Shown here: positions 7,529-16,201 of the stretch, in pieces | How positions within the stretch are numbered: position 1 is the first letter of the stretch | Layout: the number at the start of each line of letters is the position of its first letter | From: DTDX01 sp964608455 | GTDB taxonomy: Archaea; Thermoproteota; Bathyarchaeia; 40CM-2-53-6; DTDX01 | Assembly (NCBI GenBank): GCA_964608455.1 | Contig: CAZSNM010000002.1 | Location: 1 to 64,000 of the forward strand | DNA length: 64,000 nt | Direction: 5' to 3' | Program-made: the position numbers and the translations under genes | The notes under the pieces: generated by a model | What the model was told of the DNA's origin: nothing | Seen by the model: only the letters and a program-made list of their open reading frames with translations | Databases searched by the model: none

Positions 7529-8537
7529 TGCTAATGAAATTATAAGTGAATGCTTTCAAAGCAAGCCTTCAGAACTAAAGCTTCTATTTAGGGAAGCATT
7601 TGAATTACGTAGGAAAAATTTCCCAAATGTTATTTATTTTTATTCACCTGGAGTAATCCGCTTTGCTTCATCATTTAATGATGCAAAAAGCTTGCTTAAA
7701 TTTCCAGCCATTTCAATAACTGGAAGAAAATGCTATCTTAATTGTGAACATTGTAAAGGAAAGCTTTTAGAAAGAATGATTCCTGCTGAAACCCCTCAAA
7801 AATTGTTTAAAATATGCCTTAAAATTAAGGAGGCAAATGGAGAAGGATGTCTCATTAGTGGAGGGAGCTCTAAGGATGGGCATGTACCTTTAATAAATTT
7901 TATACCAACAATTAAAAAAGTGAAAAAGTTAGGATTAAAAATTGTTGTGCATACAGGTCTTATAGATCAGAATTTAGCTGAAGCACTTGCATCAATAGAT
8001 GTTGATGGAGTCATGATAGATATAATTGGATCAAATGAAACCATCAACAAGGTATATCATCTTAATTCTACTATAGAAAGCTTTGAGAATTCCCTTTCTC
8101 TTTTAGAATCAAACACTATACCATCAATTCCACATATAGTTGTTGGATTGCATTTTGGAAAGTTAAAGGGAGAAAAAGAAGCGTTAAAAATGGTAGCGAG
8201 ACATCGAATCGCTGCTTTAGTAATCGTTTCATTAATGCCTTTAGAAGGTACAAGAATGGAAGATGTAGCTCCTCCTTCTCCTATTAAGGTTGCAAAAGTA
8301 ATCTTAGCTGCAAGATTTTTAATGCCTAATATACCTTTACTTCTTGGCTGCGCCAGCCCTAGAGGATTATATAAAATTTATCTAGACGCTTTCAGTATTA
8401 AAGCTGGAGTAAATGGAATAGCTTATCCAAGCGATGAAGCTTACGGTTTAGCTAACAAATTAAAATTAAAAGTTAAAACCTTCAATGAATGCTGTTCTCT
8501 TTTATGGAAGGAGTTTTGTAAGAGGGAAAAAACTTGA
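7503..8537 (+). CDS. Radical SAM protein, LipS-type lipoyl synthase component (second of pair)
   Basis: A 344-residue radical SAM protein resembling archaeal biotin-synthase homologues of COG1856 type. The SAM cluster motif is CYLNCEHCKG near residue 80, followed by a glycine-rich LISGGSSKDG. Later Cys in LLGCASPRGLYK and FNECCSLL are candidates for an auxiliary cluster. It overlaps the preceding radical SAM gene by 26 bp and the next gene by 4 bp, so the three are coupled. With its partner it is the likely lipoyl synthase of the cluster. ATG 7503 is the first start; ATG 7518 is also possible. The alternative is a thiolation or methylthio reaction on another substrate. Confidence 0.72.
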   Translation: MRIQLMSFNANEIISECFQSKPSELKLLFREAFELRRKNFPNVIYFYSPGVIRFASSFNDAKSLLKFPAISITGRKCYLNCEHCKGKLLERMIPAETPQKLFKICLKIKEANGEGCLISGGSSKDGHVPLINFIPTIKKVKKLGLKIVVHTGLIDQNLAEALASIDVDGVMIDIIGSNETINKVYHLNSTIESFENSLSLLESNTIPSIPHIVVGLHFGKLKGEKEALKMVARHRIAALVIVSLMPLEGTRMEDVAPPSPIKVAKVILAARFLMPNIPLLLGCASPRGLYKIYLDAFSIKAGVNGIAYPSDEAYGLANKLKLKVKTFNECCSLLWKEFCKREKT

Positions 8538-10111
8538 AAATATGGCGATTTATAGATACGGGAGCTCGTAGCGCAGCAGAGAATATGACATTAGATCAAG
8601 TCCTTCTTGAATGCAGAGCAAAGCGTTTAATCCCTGATACTATACATCTTCTTAGATTTAAACCCTCTTCAGTGCTAGTAGGATATCATCAAAATGTGGA
8701 ACACGAAGTGAGGCTTAATTATGTTATAGAAAAAGGTATAGATGTAAATAGGAGAATTACTGGAGGAGGTGCGATATACTTTGATGAATCATCTATCGGA
8801 TGGGAGATAATAGCTTTAAAAAGCTCTATTCCACCATATAAAAGCATTGAAGAGCTTTTTGAAATGATGTCTAAAGGAGTGATTGAAGCACTTAAGCTTC
8901 TTGGAGTGCAAGCATCATTTCGCTTAAAAAATGATGTTGAAGTTAACGGTAAAAAGATCTCTGGAACTGGCGGGACAGAATATGAAGATGCATTTTTATT
9001 TCAAGGCACATTGCTTGTAAATTTTGATGTTGAAACTATGATAAAAGCATTGAGGATACCAATTGTAAAGCTTAAAGATAAAGAGTTAAATTCAATTAAA
9101 GAAAGGATTACTTGTCTTAAATGGGAATTAGGCTATGAACCAAATTATGAAGAAATTAAAAAAGTGTTAAAACTTGGATTTGAGAAGGCGCTTAAAGTAA
9201 AGCTTGAATATGGGAATCTTACTAAGGAAGAAGAAACTCTTTTCCATGAAAAGCTGCCTTGGTTTAGCTCAAAAAACTGGATATTTTTGGATAGAGGGGC
9301 TTCAAAAGAGGCAGCTTTAGTTTATAGTATAGCTAAAAAGCCTGGAGGAATTATTCAGGTATCTCTAGCTTTAGATGAAGAAGCTAAATTTATTAAAAGC
9401 ATATTTATAACAGGAGATTTTTTTGTTTTTCCATCCCGAGCTATTTATGATCTTGAATCAAGATTAAAATTTACTTCATGTGATGAAAGCGAAATTAAAG
9501 AAGTAATTTTTAACTTTTTTAAAGAAAGAAAGGTAAAGATGCCTAAGATATCTCCTGAAGATATAGTAGATGCAATCCTAGAAGCTATAGATAAAATTTC
9601 CTATAAAAACTTTGGCTTTACTAATGAAGAAATAAATCATATATATCCTGTTACGAAGAATGCAAAAAATGTTTTGCTTGGAGAATGTGAGTTTCTTCTC
9701 TTGCCTTATTGCGCCAAACATTTAGCCTGCAAGTATAGAAAGGTAGAGGGATGCGTAAAATGTGGCATGTGTTCTGTCGGAAAAGCTTATGAATTAGCTG
9801 AAGAAATTGGCATAACACCATTAACCATTCAAAATTTTGAGCATTTAATAGATGTATTAGAAGCGATGAAGAAATCTGGTTGTAAAGGATTTATTGGCTG
9901 CTGCTGCGAAGCATTTTATCAAAAGCATCGAGAAGATCTTGAAAAATTTGGAATTCCTGCTTTACTTATTGATATAGATGATAGAACATGTTATGATTTA
10001 GATAAGCAAAAGGAGGCTTACAAGGGAAATTTTGAAGCTCAAACAAAGCTTAAATTAGATATTCTTTTTAAAATTGCTAAGCTTCTTCAAAGGAGATTAG
10101 CTAATGCTTGA
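8534..10111 (+). CDS. Lipoate-protein ligase fused to a Cys-rich DUF116 domain
   Basis: A 525-residue fusion. Residues 1-240 form an LplA catalytic domain: LVGYHQNVEHEV near 50, NRRITGGGAIYFDES near 75 (family RRxTGGGAxxH, here Tyr for His) and KISGTGGTEYEDAFLFQGTL near 140. Residues about 250-345 resemble the LplA accessory domain needed for lipoyl-AMP formation. Residues about 385-510 have Cys spaced C-x5-C-x7-C-x2-C-x2-C and then GCCCEAF, matching the free-standing DUF116 protein at 61896-62471 in layout. It overlaps both neighbours by 4-8 bp. It probably attaches octanoate or lipoate to the GcvH-like carrier downstream. The DUF116 domain may bind Fe-S clusters and feed sulfur to the LipS pair, which is inference. 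Confidence 0.82.
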   Translation: MKIWRFIDTGARSAAENMTLDQVLLECRAKRLIPDTIHLLRFKPSSVLVGYHQNVEHEVRLNYVIEKGIDVNRRITGGGAIYFDESSIGWEIIALKSSIPPYKSIEELFEMMSKGVIEALKLLGVQASFRLKNDVEVNGKKISGTGGTEYEDAFLFQGTLLVNFDVETMIKALRIPIVKLKDKELNSIKERITCLKWELGYEPNYEEIKKVLKLGFEKALKVKLEYGNLTKEEETLFHEKLPWFSSKNWIFLDRGASKEAALVYSIAKKPGGIIQVSLALDEEAKFIKSIFITGDFFVFPSRAIYDLESRLKFTSCDESEIKEVIFNFFKERKVKMPKISPEDIVDAILEAIDKISYKNFGFTNEEINHIYPVTKNAKNVLLGECEFLLLPYCAKHLACKYRKVEGCVKCGMCSVGKAYELAEEIGITPLTIQNFEHLIDVLEAMKKSGCKGFIGCCCEAFYQKHREDLEKFGIPALLIDIDDRTCYDLDKQKEAYKGNFEAQTKLKLDILFKIAKLLQRRLANA

Positions 10112-11174
10112 TGTAGTGATTGTTGGAGCTGGCCCTGCAGGAATTTCTTCAGCATTAAAATGCGCCAAAAACGGATACAATACCTTAATTATTGAAGAAG
10201 GCAAAGGAATCAAACCATGCGGTGGAGTGGTTCCAATAGCACTTTTAAGTGATTTAAAGCAAAAGCTTGGGCTAAAAATGCCTTTAAGCTTATTAAGCTA
10301 TCCTAAAATGCTTGGATTGTTTTATGTACCGCCCAGTGGCAAAGAAAAGGGGGGCTTTGTAAAAGGCTACAAAATTTTAAACATCAATAGATGCCTTTTT
10401 AATGAATGGCTTCGTTTAATTACTAAGGATCGATATATACCAATTTTGTTTAACGCTAAATTTATAAAATTTCAAGAAGAGAAAGAACATATTAAAGTTT
10501 TTATAAAAAAGGATGATGCTATTTTAAAGATTAAAACCAAGTATTTAATAGGTGCTGATGGAGTTTTTTCAAGGGTGCGAAAGCAAATTTACCCTAACCT
10601 CGATACGGATGTTACAGCAATTCTCCAAGAATATTGGGATGCGAAAGGAGATTTTAATGAATTTTTCTATATGTTTTTTAGAAAGGCCATTACGCCTACT
10701 TATGGTTATGTTATTCCAAAAAATAAACTCTTCATTATTGGAACAGGAGTTCCAAAAAAAGATGTTGGGAAGCTTCAAGATTGCATTATGAAATTTAAAA
10801 AATGGTTGAAAGAGGAATTTTGCTTTAAGCCTTTATTCTTGAAAAAGACAGAAATAGGTTTTATACCGCGATTCACACCTGTGATTGGAAAAAGGAATGT
10901 CATTTTGGCTGGAGACGCTGGAGGTTTTTGCAATCCTTTCTCTGGAGAAGGGATTAGATTGGCAATTGAAAGTGGAGCAAGCGCTGGTGAAGCATTAAAG
11001 AAAGCTGAATTAAGCGGCGATTTTTTAGCCTACGCCTATAACCAATGCATTGAAGAGATTGCTAGCTTTATTTTAAGAATGCTTGAGTTTACGCTAAGCA
11101 TGAATGATGAAATTGCAGAAGAATTTGTAAGTAATGAGCTTTCTAGAAATTGGAAGATTGAAGTAGATTTTTAA
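10104..11174 (+). CDS. FAD-dependent oxidoreductase of geranylgeranyl-reductase type (LipT-like)
   Basis: A 356-residue flavoprotein with the N-terminal dinucleotide fold VIVGAGPAGISSALKCA, a PCGGVVP segment near residue 37, GADGVFSRVR near 150 and the FAD-closing LAGDAGGFCNPFSGEGI near 270. Such proteins reduce isoprenoids in lipid synthesis. In lipoate-assembly gene sets of sulfur-oxidising prokaryotes a related flavoprotein, LipT, accompanies LipS1, LipS2 and the ligase. It overlaps the ligase gene by 8 bp, so the lipoate role is favoured here, probably as electron supply to the radical SAM enzymes. A plain archaeal-lipid reductase remains the alternative. Confidence 0.72.
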   Translation: MLDVVIVGAGPAGISSALKCAKNGYNTLIIEEGKGIKPCGGVVPIALLSDLKQKLGLKMPLSLLSYPKMLGLFYVPPSGKEKGGFVKGYKILNINRCLFNEWLRLITKDRYIPILFNAKFIKFQEEKEHIKVFIKKDDAILKIKTKYLIGADGVFSRVRKQIYPNLDTDVTAILQEYWDAKGDFNEFFYMFFRKAITPTYGYVIPKNKLFIIGTGVPKKDVGKLQDCIMKFKKWLKEEFCFKPLFLKKTEIGFIPRFTPVIGKRNVILAGDAGGFCNPFSGEGIRLAIESGASAGEALKKAELSGDFLAYAYNQCIEEIASFILRMLEFTLSMNDEIAEEFVSNELSRNWKIEVDF

Positions 11175-11558
11175 TTATTTAAAAAAAGTCCCCTCTTACA
11201 CTTATAGTATACAAAATACTAATTGCACCCATTAAAGGCAACGAGATTAATATTATTTAATCCTCTTAAGGTTGATAAAATCTTCCAATAAGAAATAAAG
11301 CTGCCATTAATGCTATTATAAAAATAAAAATAGTAATAAGCAACCCGAATCTAGCTAAAGATTCTTTCTATATGTTATATCTCTGGTTTAATTTAAATAA
11401 TGTCTTTTGCATTAAGATTAATCCTGAAGCTTCTAGGCTTAACGCCTTTAATAAAGGCTTATTAAGAGTTAAATCGTGAAGAGAGCTAATTTTCCAAAAA
11501 GCAAACCTTATAAAATACTAAGCATTTAACTCATAATTCAAACGTGAGGTTGAAAAAG
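11175..11558. other. AT-rich intergenic region with promoter; short orphan hydrophobic reading frame
   Basis: No convincing gene. On the minus strand about 11272-11365 encodes a hydrophobic stretch (LLITIFIFIIALMAALFLI) ending in a stop. An in-frame stop lies closely upstream and there is no clear ribosome site, so it looks like a remnant of a membrane protein rather than a gene. The right-hand 50 bases hold the promoter of the GcvH-like gene. Confidence 0.4.
11501..11516 (+). promoter_or_regulatory. BRE/TATA promoter of the GcvH-like gene
   Basis: TTATAAAAT at 11508-11516 is preceded by the purine-rich GCAAACC. Transcription would begin near 11535-11540, giving a leader of about 20 nt that just includes GAGGT before ATG 11559. 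The carrier gene can therefore be expressed apart from the lipoate-assembly genes upstream. Confidence 0.55.
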
Positions 11559-11981
11559 ATGAGATATAAAGAATATGATTTCCCAGATGATCTTTATTAT
11601 ACGGATAGGCATCTTTGGGTAAAAAAGGAAAGTGATGGAACTATATCTATAGGCTTTGATGATTTAGCTCAAAAGCTTATAGGTAAAGTTATGTTTGTAA
11701 GGCTTCCAAAAAAGGGAGCAGTTTTAGAGGCTGGTAAAGAATTTGGCACTGTTGAATCTGTTAAATGGGTTGAAAGGTTAAAAGCTCCTATAAGCGGCAT
11801 TGTAAAGGATGTAAACGCTTCTCTTAGAACTAATCCAAGGCTTGTGAATCAAGAACCTTATAATGCATGGTTTATAAAGGTGGATCCTACTGAAAAGCTT
11901 GAAGAAGAATTATCGCAATTAATTCATGGAGAAAAATTGGCGGATTGGATAAAAAAAGAAGTAGAAGAAAAAACTAAATGA
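11559..11981 (+). CDS. GcvH-like lipoyl carrier protein (possible LbpA-type)
   Basis: A 140-residue biotinyl/lipoyl-fold protein. The lipoyl Lys lies in TVESVKWVERLKAPISG near residue 65. True GcvH proteins, including the second copy here (51357-51770), have SVKAV, whereas lipoate-binding proteins of the sulfur-oxidising sHdr system typically have KWV after a similar Glu-Ser. Start chosen at ATG 11559, placed after GAGGT; GTG 11544 is in frame. It lies next to the LipS/ligase/LipT genes and has its own promoter. It is the probable substrate of the ligase. No sHdr heterodisulfide-reductase genes occur in this window, so its partner complex is unknown. Confidence 0.8.
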   Translation: MRYKEYDFPDDLYYTDRHLWVKKESDGTISIGFDDLAQKLIGKVMFVRLPKKGAVLEAGKEFGTVESVKWVERLKAPISGIVKDVNASLRTNPRLVNQEPYNAWFIKVDPTEKLEEELSQLIHGEKLADWIKKEVEEKTK

Positions 11982-12003
11982 AAGTAAAAGAATTAAGGTG
12001 GTT

Positions 12004-13902
12004 TTATTTAGGCAAATCTTTTATTGTAAATTCTAACCCTAACTCCTTAAGTTTTTCTTCGCTAGGTATACCGTTAGGCCAATTCTTTACTTTATAATAT
12101 TCATTTAGCATTTCTCTTAAAGGCGGAATTTTACCAGCGGCGCCCCCTTCTGTTCGCGGTTCGAAAAATCGTTTAGGAAGCCAATCATCTTTTTCCGGCT
12201 TAAGCCCATTCTTTAGGTTGAACATTCGCTGCAGATTTATGATGCGTTCACCAATTTTAAGCAATTCTTGAGGAGTTAGATTCCATCCAGTTGTTGCATT
12301 TAAAAGCTTAGTTGTCCAAGTGAAGGTTACGCCTGAAAATTCATAGAAGAAGCACCATACAAGCGAATTGTTTACAGCTTGTCTATCTTGATATTTAGCT
12401 TGAGCTAACCCTTTATACTCTTTCGCAAATCTATCTAATGGTTGGCTTAATTCAGGTCCAGCTTCAGGAAATGGAACACCAAGCTCTATAGCTTCTGGAA
12501 AACCGTGAAGATGGCATGCACCTCTCGTGGATGTTGCGGTTTCCACAGCCATAGAGAAGAATGCTCTAGGATCATGAGCTGGAACAGCAGCACCATTAAC
12601 ATGCAACGCTATATCTGGGCATTCTAAAGCTTCTCCAGCAACTCTTAAACCTTCACCTAATAATCGAGGAACTTTACCCTCTCTTTTCACAATTTTTTCA
12701 AGTAAAGCTAGCATAGCATCCCCGTCTCCCCATTTAAGCTCTATTCCACCTAAATCTTCCTTTGTTATTTTTCCTTTTTCATAAGCTTCCATCGCGAAAG
12801 CACATACACCACCAAACTCTATTGTATCTATGCTCCATCTATTACAAAGTTCATTAGCTTTATTTATAGCTAGCAAATTATCAATTAAGCAGTTTGAGCC
12901 TATCATCGCTAAAGTTTCATATTCTGGACCATAACTATCCATAGCATATTTTTCTGGATAATCTATTTTTACTCTTCTATGGCAACCCATTACGCAATAG
13001 GAGCAGGCTTCAGGCTTAGGCTTTAAAACTTCATTATATTTTCCAGGTCCTCCTACAGGAGCACCTATTTTAATAGCTCCCTCTCTCCACCGGCTTTGCG
13101 CAAAATTCTTTATTGGTAAAAGACCGTTTTCTTCTCTAGGAATTATAGCCATCGGTTGACCATAATCTCTATTTAGTTTAGTGAATTCAGCTTTATTTAT
13201 TATTGGCAAAAGCTCCTTTAAGTATTCTTTTAAAAGATCTGGTTCTGCGACTTTAATTTCTTTGGTACCACGGAAGGCTATTGCTTTTAGTTTTTTAGAT
13301 CCCATAACTGCGCCCATTCCTGTTCTGCCAGCGCAGCCATGACCATAATTACAAATTAAACCAGCGTATCTAACTAAGTTTTCAGCTCCAGGCCCTATAG
13401 GAGCTACTTGAATTTTTTCATCTTTTAACTCTTTTTTAATAGCATCTTCAGTTTCATAAGCATCTTTTTTACCCCATAAATGAGAGGCATCTCTTAGTTC
13501 AGCTTTTCCATCATGAACCCAAAGGTAAACAGGTTTATCAGCTTTTCCAGTTACAACTATCGCGTCAAATCCTGCTCGCTTAAGCTCATGAGCATTATAT
13601 CCGCCTCCTAAAGATTCCCCCCATATTCCAGTTAATGGAGATTTCGCGCATACAGCAAATCTTCCGCTTCCGGGAATAGTAGTAGCTTGATATGGACCAA
13701 CAGCAAAAACAAAAACATTCTCTGGGCCTAAAGGATCCGCTCCTGCAGGAACTTCATCATAAATTATTTTAGCAGCTAGGCCAACCCCGCCAATCCACAT
13801 TTTAGCCATTTCAGGAGTTAATTCTTGAGTTGTTATTTTTTCTTCGCTTAAGTTCACGCGCAAAATTTTTCCATTATATCCAGGAAATTCTCCCAAAAAC
13901 AT
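12004..13902 (-). CDS. Tungsten-containing aldehyde:ferredoxin oxidoreductase
   Basis: A 632-residue AOR-family enzyme that oxidises aldehydes to acids with ferredoxin as acceptor in the cytosol. The N terminus GYNGKILRVNL opens the pterin-binding domain, with GPYQATTIPGSGRFAVCAKS and GYNAHELKRAGFDAIVVTGKA following. The [4Fe-4S] ligands are in CSYCVMGC near residue 300, with a distal Cys in LVWCFFYEF near 517. It is divergent from an APC amino-acid permease across 288 bp. This fits a peptidolytic route in which imported amino acids give 2-oxoacids and then aldehydes. MoaE (58218) would help make its pterin. The subfamily, and hence the aldehyde, cannot be told. Confidence 0.92.
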   Translation of the reverse strand: MFLGEFPGYNGKILRVNLSEEKITTQELTPEMAKMWIGGVGLAAKIIYDEVPAGADPLGPENVFVFAVGPYQATTIPGSGRFAVCAKSPLTGIWGESLGGGYNAHELKRAGFDAIVVTGKADKPVYLWVHDGKAELRDASHLWGKKDAYETEDAIKKELKDEKIQVAPIGPGAENLVRYAGLICNYGHGCAGRTGMGAVMGSKKLKAIAFRGTKEIKVAEPDLLKEYLKELLPIINKAEFTKLNRDYGQPMAIIPREENGLLPIKNFAQSRWREGAIKIGAPVGGPGKYNEVLKPKPEACSYCVMGCHRRVKIDYPEKYAMDSYGPEYETLAMIGSNCLIDNLLAINKANELCNRWSIDTIEFGGVCAFAMEAYEKGKITKEDLGGIELKWGDGDAMLALLEKIVKREGKVPRLLGEGLRVAGEALECPDIALHVNGAAVPAHDPRAFFSMAVETATSTRGACHLHGFPEAIELGVPFPEAGPELSQPLDRFAKEYKGLAQAKYQDRQAVNNSLVWCFFYEFSGVTFTWTTKLLNATTGWNLTPQELLKIGERIINLQRMFNLKNGLKPEKDDWLPKRFFEPRTEGGAAGKIPPLREMLNEYYKVKNWPNGIPSEEKLKELGLEFTIKDLPK

Positions 13903-13936
13903 TCACCTACCCTTAAACTTATTTTTAACTTCTAAT

Positions 13937-13953
13937 GATTTTTAAATCTTTCG
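13937..13953 (-). promoter_or_regulatory. BRE/TATA promoter of the aldehyde oxidoreductase gene
   Basis: Read on the minus strand, CGAAAGATTTAAAAATC gives a BRE-like CGAAAG and a TATA-like ATTTAAAAA. The predicted start of transcription lies about 10-15 bases before the ATG at 13902, so the mRNA has a very short leader that just includes GGTAGGTGA. Confidence 0.5.
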
Positions 13954-14096
13954 ATAATTTATGGCTTTGCGAGAGATAAGCGTTTTAAATTGTAATCTAA
14001 AGATAAGCTTAGCTTTAAAAGGCTTATCATTATTCTAAAATAAAACATTTTTTATATTAATAACATGGAAGTATGGAAGTTCGTATATTTTATGCA

Positions 14097-14114
14097 CCGA
14101 AAGTTTTATAAATA
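14097..14114 (+). promoter_or_regulatory. Strong BRE/TATA promoter of the APC permease gene
   Basis: CCGAAAGTTTTATAAATA is close to the archaeal consensus for BRE plus TATA box. Transcription would start near 14135, leaving a leader of about 55 nt with GAGGAGAAG at 14176-14184 before TTG 14191. Confidence 0.65.
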
Positions 14115-14190
14115 AAACAGAGTAAATAAAAATAATATTGTTGCTTTTTTAGAATATTTTTTCTGAAAAAATAATGAGGAGAAGATAAAA

Positions 14191-15819
14191 TTGGCTAAAC
14201 CGGAAGAAGTATTTATTAGAAGAGCTTCTGGCTTAGTAAGAGTTATAGGCCCTTGGGATGCCCTTGCTTACGCTTTCATGAACCCTGGAATAATGTACTG
14301 CTTTCTATACATTATATGGACACATCAACTTTATCCAGGGGTTGATATGCGTTGGACTGCTTTTCCAGGAGTTGGACTTATGTTCTTCCCAGCTTTGCTT
14401 TATATATGGTTTTCAATAGCGATGCCTCGTTCAGGTGGAGAATATATATGGGGAAGTAGAACTATTTCACCAGCTTGGGGTTTCTGTGCTTGTTGGGGTT
14501 TAAGCATGGTTGGAATTTCATGGGCAGGCACTTGTACAGGTTGGGCTATATGGTGGGGACTTAACATGGCTTTTAGAGCTATCGCTGTTTCAGAGTTAGG
14601 TCCACTTGCAGCAACTCACCCGCTTTGGAAGCTTGCCGATTTCTTAGATCAACCAGGCCCAACAATAGTTTTAGGAACAATATTGATAATATCTTTCTTC
14701 ATCATTATGTGGAGAGGTGCAAGAGCCGCCATGATTCTTTCTTGGATAGGAGTTATTACCGCGACAATAGGTCACATAGCCTTTGATGTTGGTGTTTTTA
14801 CAGGCGGAGGATTTTCAGCATTTGTTGAAAGATTTAACGCTTTATCAGGAACAACCTATGAGGCTGTAATCGAGGCGGCTAAAGCTGGAGGATGGCCAGT
14901 TGGAATTTATATTCCATCAGTGACTTTAGGAGCTGGAATAACTTATGTAGCTTTAAACACGCTCGGCTCCACTTATACAGCAAACATTATGGGGGAAATA
15001 AAAGAAGTTAGAAAGGCATCTATAGTCGCTATGTTAGGAGCACTTATACTTTTCATGACTTATTGGGCAATTTTCTATAATATAGCTTACATCGGATTTA
15101 GCGGTGATTTTTGGGCTGCAGCAGCTTATTTCTCGCCTGGTGGAGCTGGTGAAGGAACATGGGAAGGATGGCCTTTTGGCAGCGTAATGCCTATGCCAAA
15201 CTTTATGCTTGTTTATTTAAATCCGAACGTGGCATACGCGGTTGTTTCATCAATTGGCTTTTTCCTTTGCACTTATGCTAGCTGCATGGGCATGGCTTTT
15301 GGTCCTGTTAGAAACATATTTGCATGGGCATTCGATAGAGTTATCCCAACATTTTTTGCCAAAGTTGATAAGCGTGGCTCACCATGGGCAGCTGTGTTGT
15401 TAGGCGCCATAATTGCTGAAGGCTTCTTTATACTTCAAATATTCCAGCCCATGTGGATAGCTTACTCTATATTGGCTTGGTTCTTTGCTTGGGCAGTAGT
15501 AGGTGTATTTGGAATATTATTCTATTTTGTTCCAAGGGGAAGAGCCATATTTGAAAGATCTCCTGACATTGTAAAAAAGAGAATTGGCAAAGTTCCAATA
15601 ATAACGATTTGGGGTGTGCTTTGCTTCATTGTAGGCGTCTTACTAGACTATTATATGCTTGTGCCATTCTTCCAAGGATTAATTAGTCCATTATACATTT
15701 GGATTACTATAGGCTTCTTTATACTTCCCCCATTCATAATTTACTATATATCTCGATACTATCATATTAAGAAAGGCATCCCAATGGATATGCAATTTCA
15801 AGAAATCCCACCTGATTAA
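14191..15819 (+). CDS. APC superfamily amino-acid permease
   Basis: A 542-residue polytopic membrane protein with about twelve hydrophobic helices. The family segment MPRSGGEYIWGSRTISP near residue 85 and a glycine-rich helix near the N terminus (IGPWDALAYAFMNPG) mark it as an amino acid/polyamine/organocation permease. Many aromatic residues (repeated Trp-Ala and Trp-Gly pairs) are unusual but occur in archaeal members. TTG 14191 is supported by GAGGAGAAG 7 nt upstream. It is divergent from the tungsten aldehyde oxidoreductase, suggesting uptake of amino acids for fermentation. Substrate is unknown. Confidence 0.88.
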   Translation: MAKPEEVFIRRASGLVRVIGPWDALAYAFMNPGIMYCFLYIIWTHQLYPGVDMRWTAFPGVGLMFFPALLYIWFSIAMPRSGGEYIWGSRTISPAWGFCACWGLSMVGISWAGTCTGWAIWWGLNMAFRAIAVSELGPLAATHPLWKLADFLDQPGPTIVLGTILIISFFIIMWRGARAAMILSWIGVITATIGHIAFDVGVFTGGGFSAFVERFNALSGTTYEAVIEAAKAGGWPVGIYIPSVTLGAGITYVALNTLGSTYTANIMGEIKEVRKASIVAMLGALILFMTYWAIFYNIAYIGFSGDFWAAAAYFSPGGAGEGTWEGWPFGSVMPMPNFMLVYLNPNVAYAVVSSIGFFLCTYASCMGMAFGPVRNIFAWAFDRVIPTFFAKVDKRGSPWAAVLLGAIIAEGFFILQIFQPMWIAYSILAWFFAWAVVGVFGILFYFVPRGRAIFERSPDIVKKRIGKVPIITIWGVLCFIVGVLLDYYMLVPFFQGLISPLYIWITIGFFILPPFIIYYISRYYHIKKGIPMDMQFQEIPPD

Positions 15820-15852
15820 AACTACTTTCTTATTTTTTCTTATTTTTTTATA
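15820..15852 (+). terminator. T-rich terminator after the permease gene
   Basis: Runs of T separated by single bases (TTTTTTC repeated, then seven T) directly follow the permease stop. Oligo-T tracts terminate archaeal RNA polymerase. Confidence 0.5.
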
Positions 15853-16201
15853 AAAAATACTATAAGCTTTACTTTTAAAATTCAGCAAGCCTTTTAACTA
15901 ATTTCAATCTTATAAACCTTTAATCGTTTATAAGGAAGATTAAAAGTTTTTAAACTAAAAAGACTTAATGCAAGGCAAACTTTAATTCAGAATTTTAAAA
16001 AGAAATGCTGTAAAGCTTGCATCTTCTTTATTTCAAACTTTATACTCTAGAGAAAAAGGTATTAATTAGAATTCAACTCTTAAGAGATACATTTCAAAAA
16101 TTAAGCTTTCATAACTAAAAACGAGTTTAATAAGATTTATATAACTCTAAAGGTTTACTTAAAACAGGAAATTAAAGTTTTGAAGGGGGAAGAGAAAGCA
16201 A
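15853..16201. other. AT-rich intergenic region with promoter for the phosphoesterase gene
   Basis: I see no gene or repeat here. A TATA box (TTTATATAA, 16136-16144) and GGGGGA (16185-16190) serve the following TTG-started gene at 16202. Confidence 0.5.

Noticed and set aside
11272..11365. Hydrophobic minus-strand stretch that might be a SecE/Sec61-beta-like peptide
   Set aside because: Stop codon just upstream, no ribosome site, and no match to the Sec subunit patterns; kept only as a remnant within the intergenic entry.
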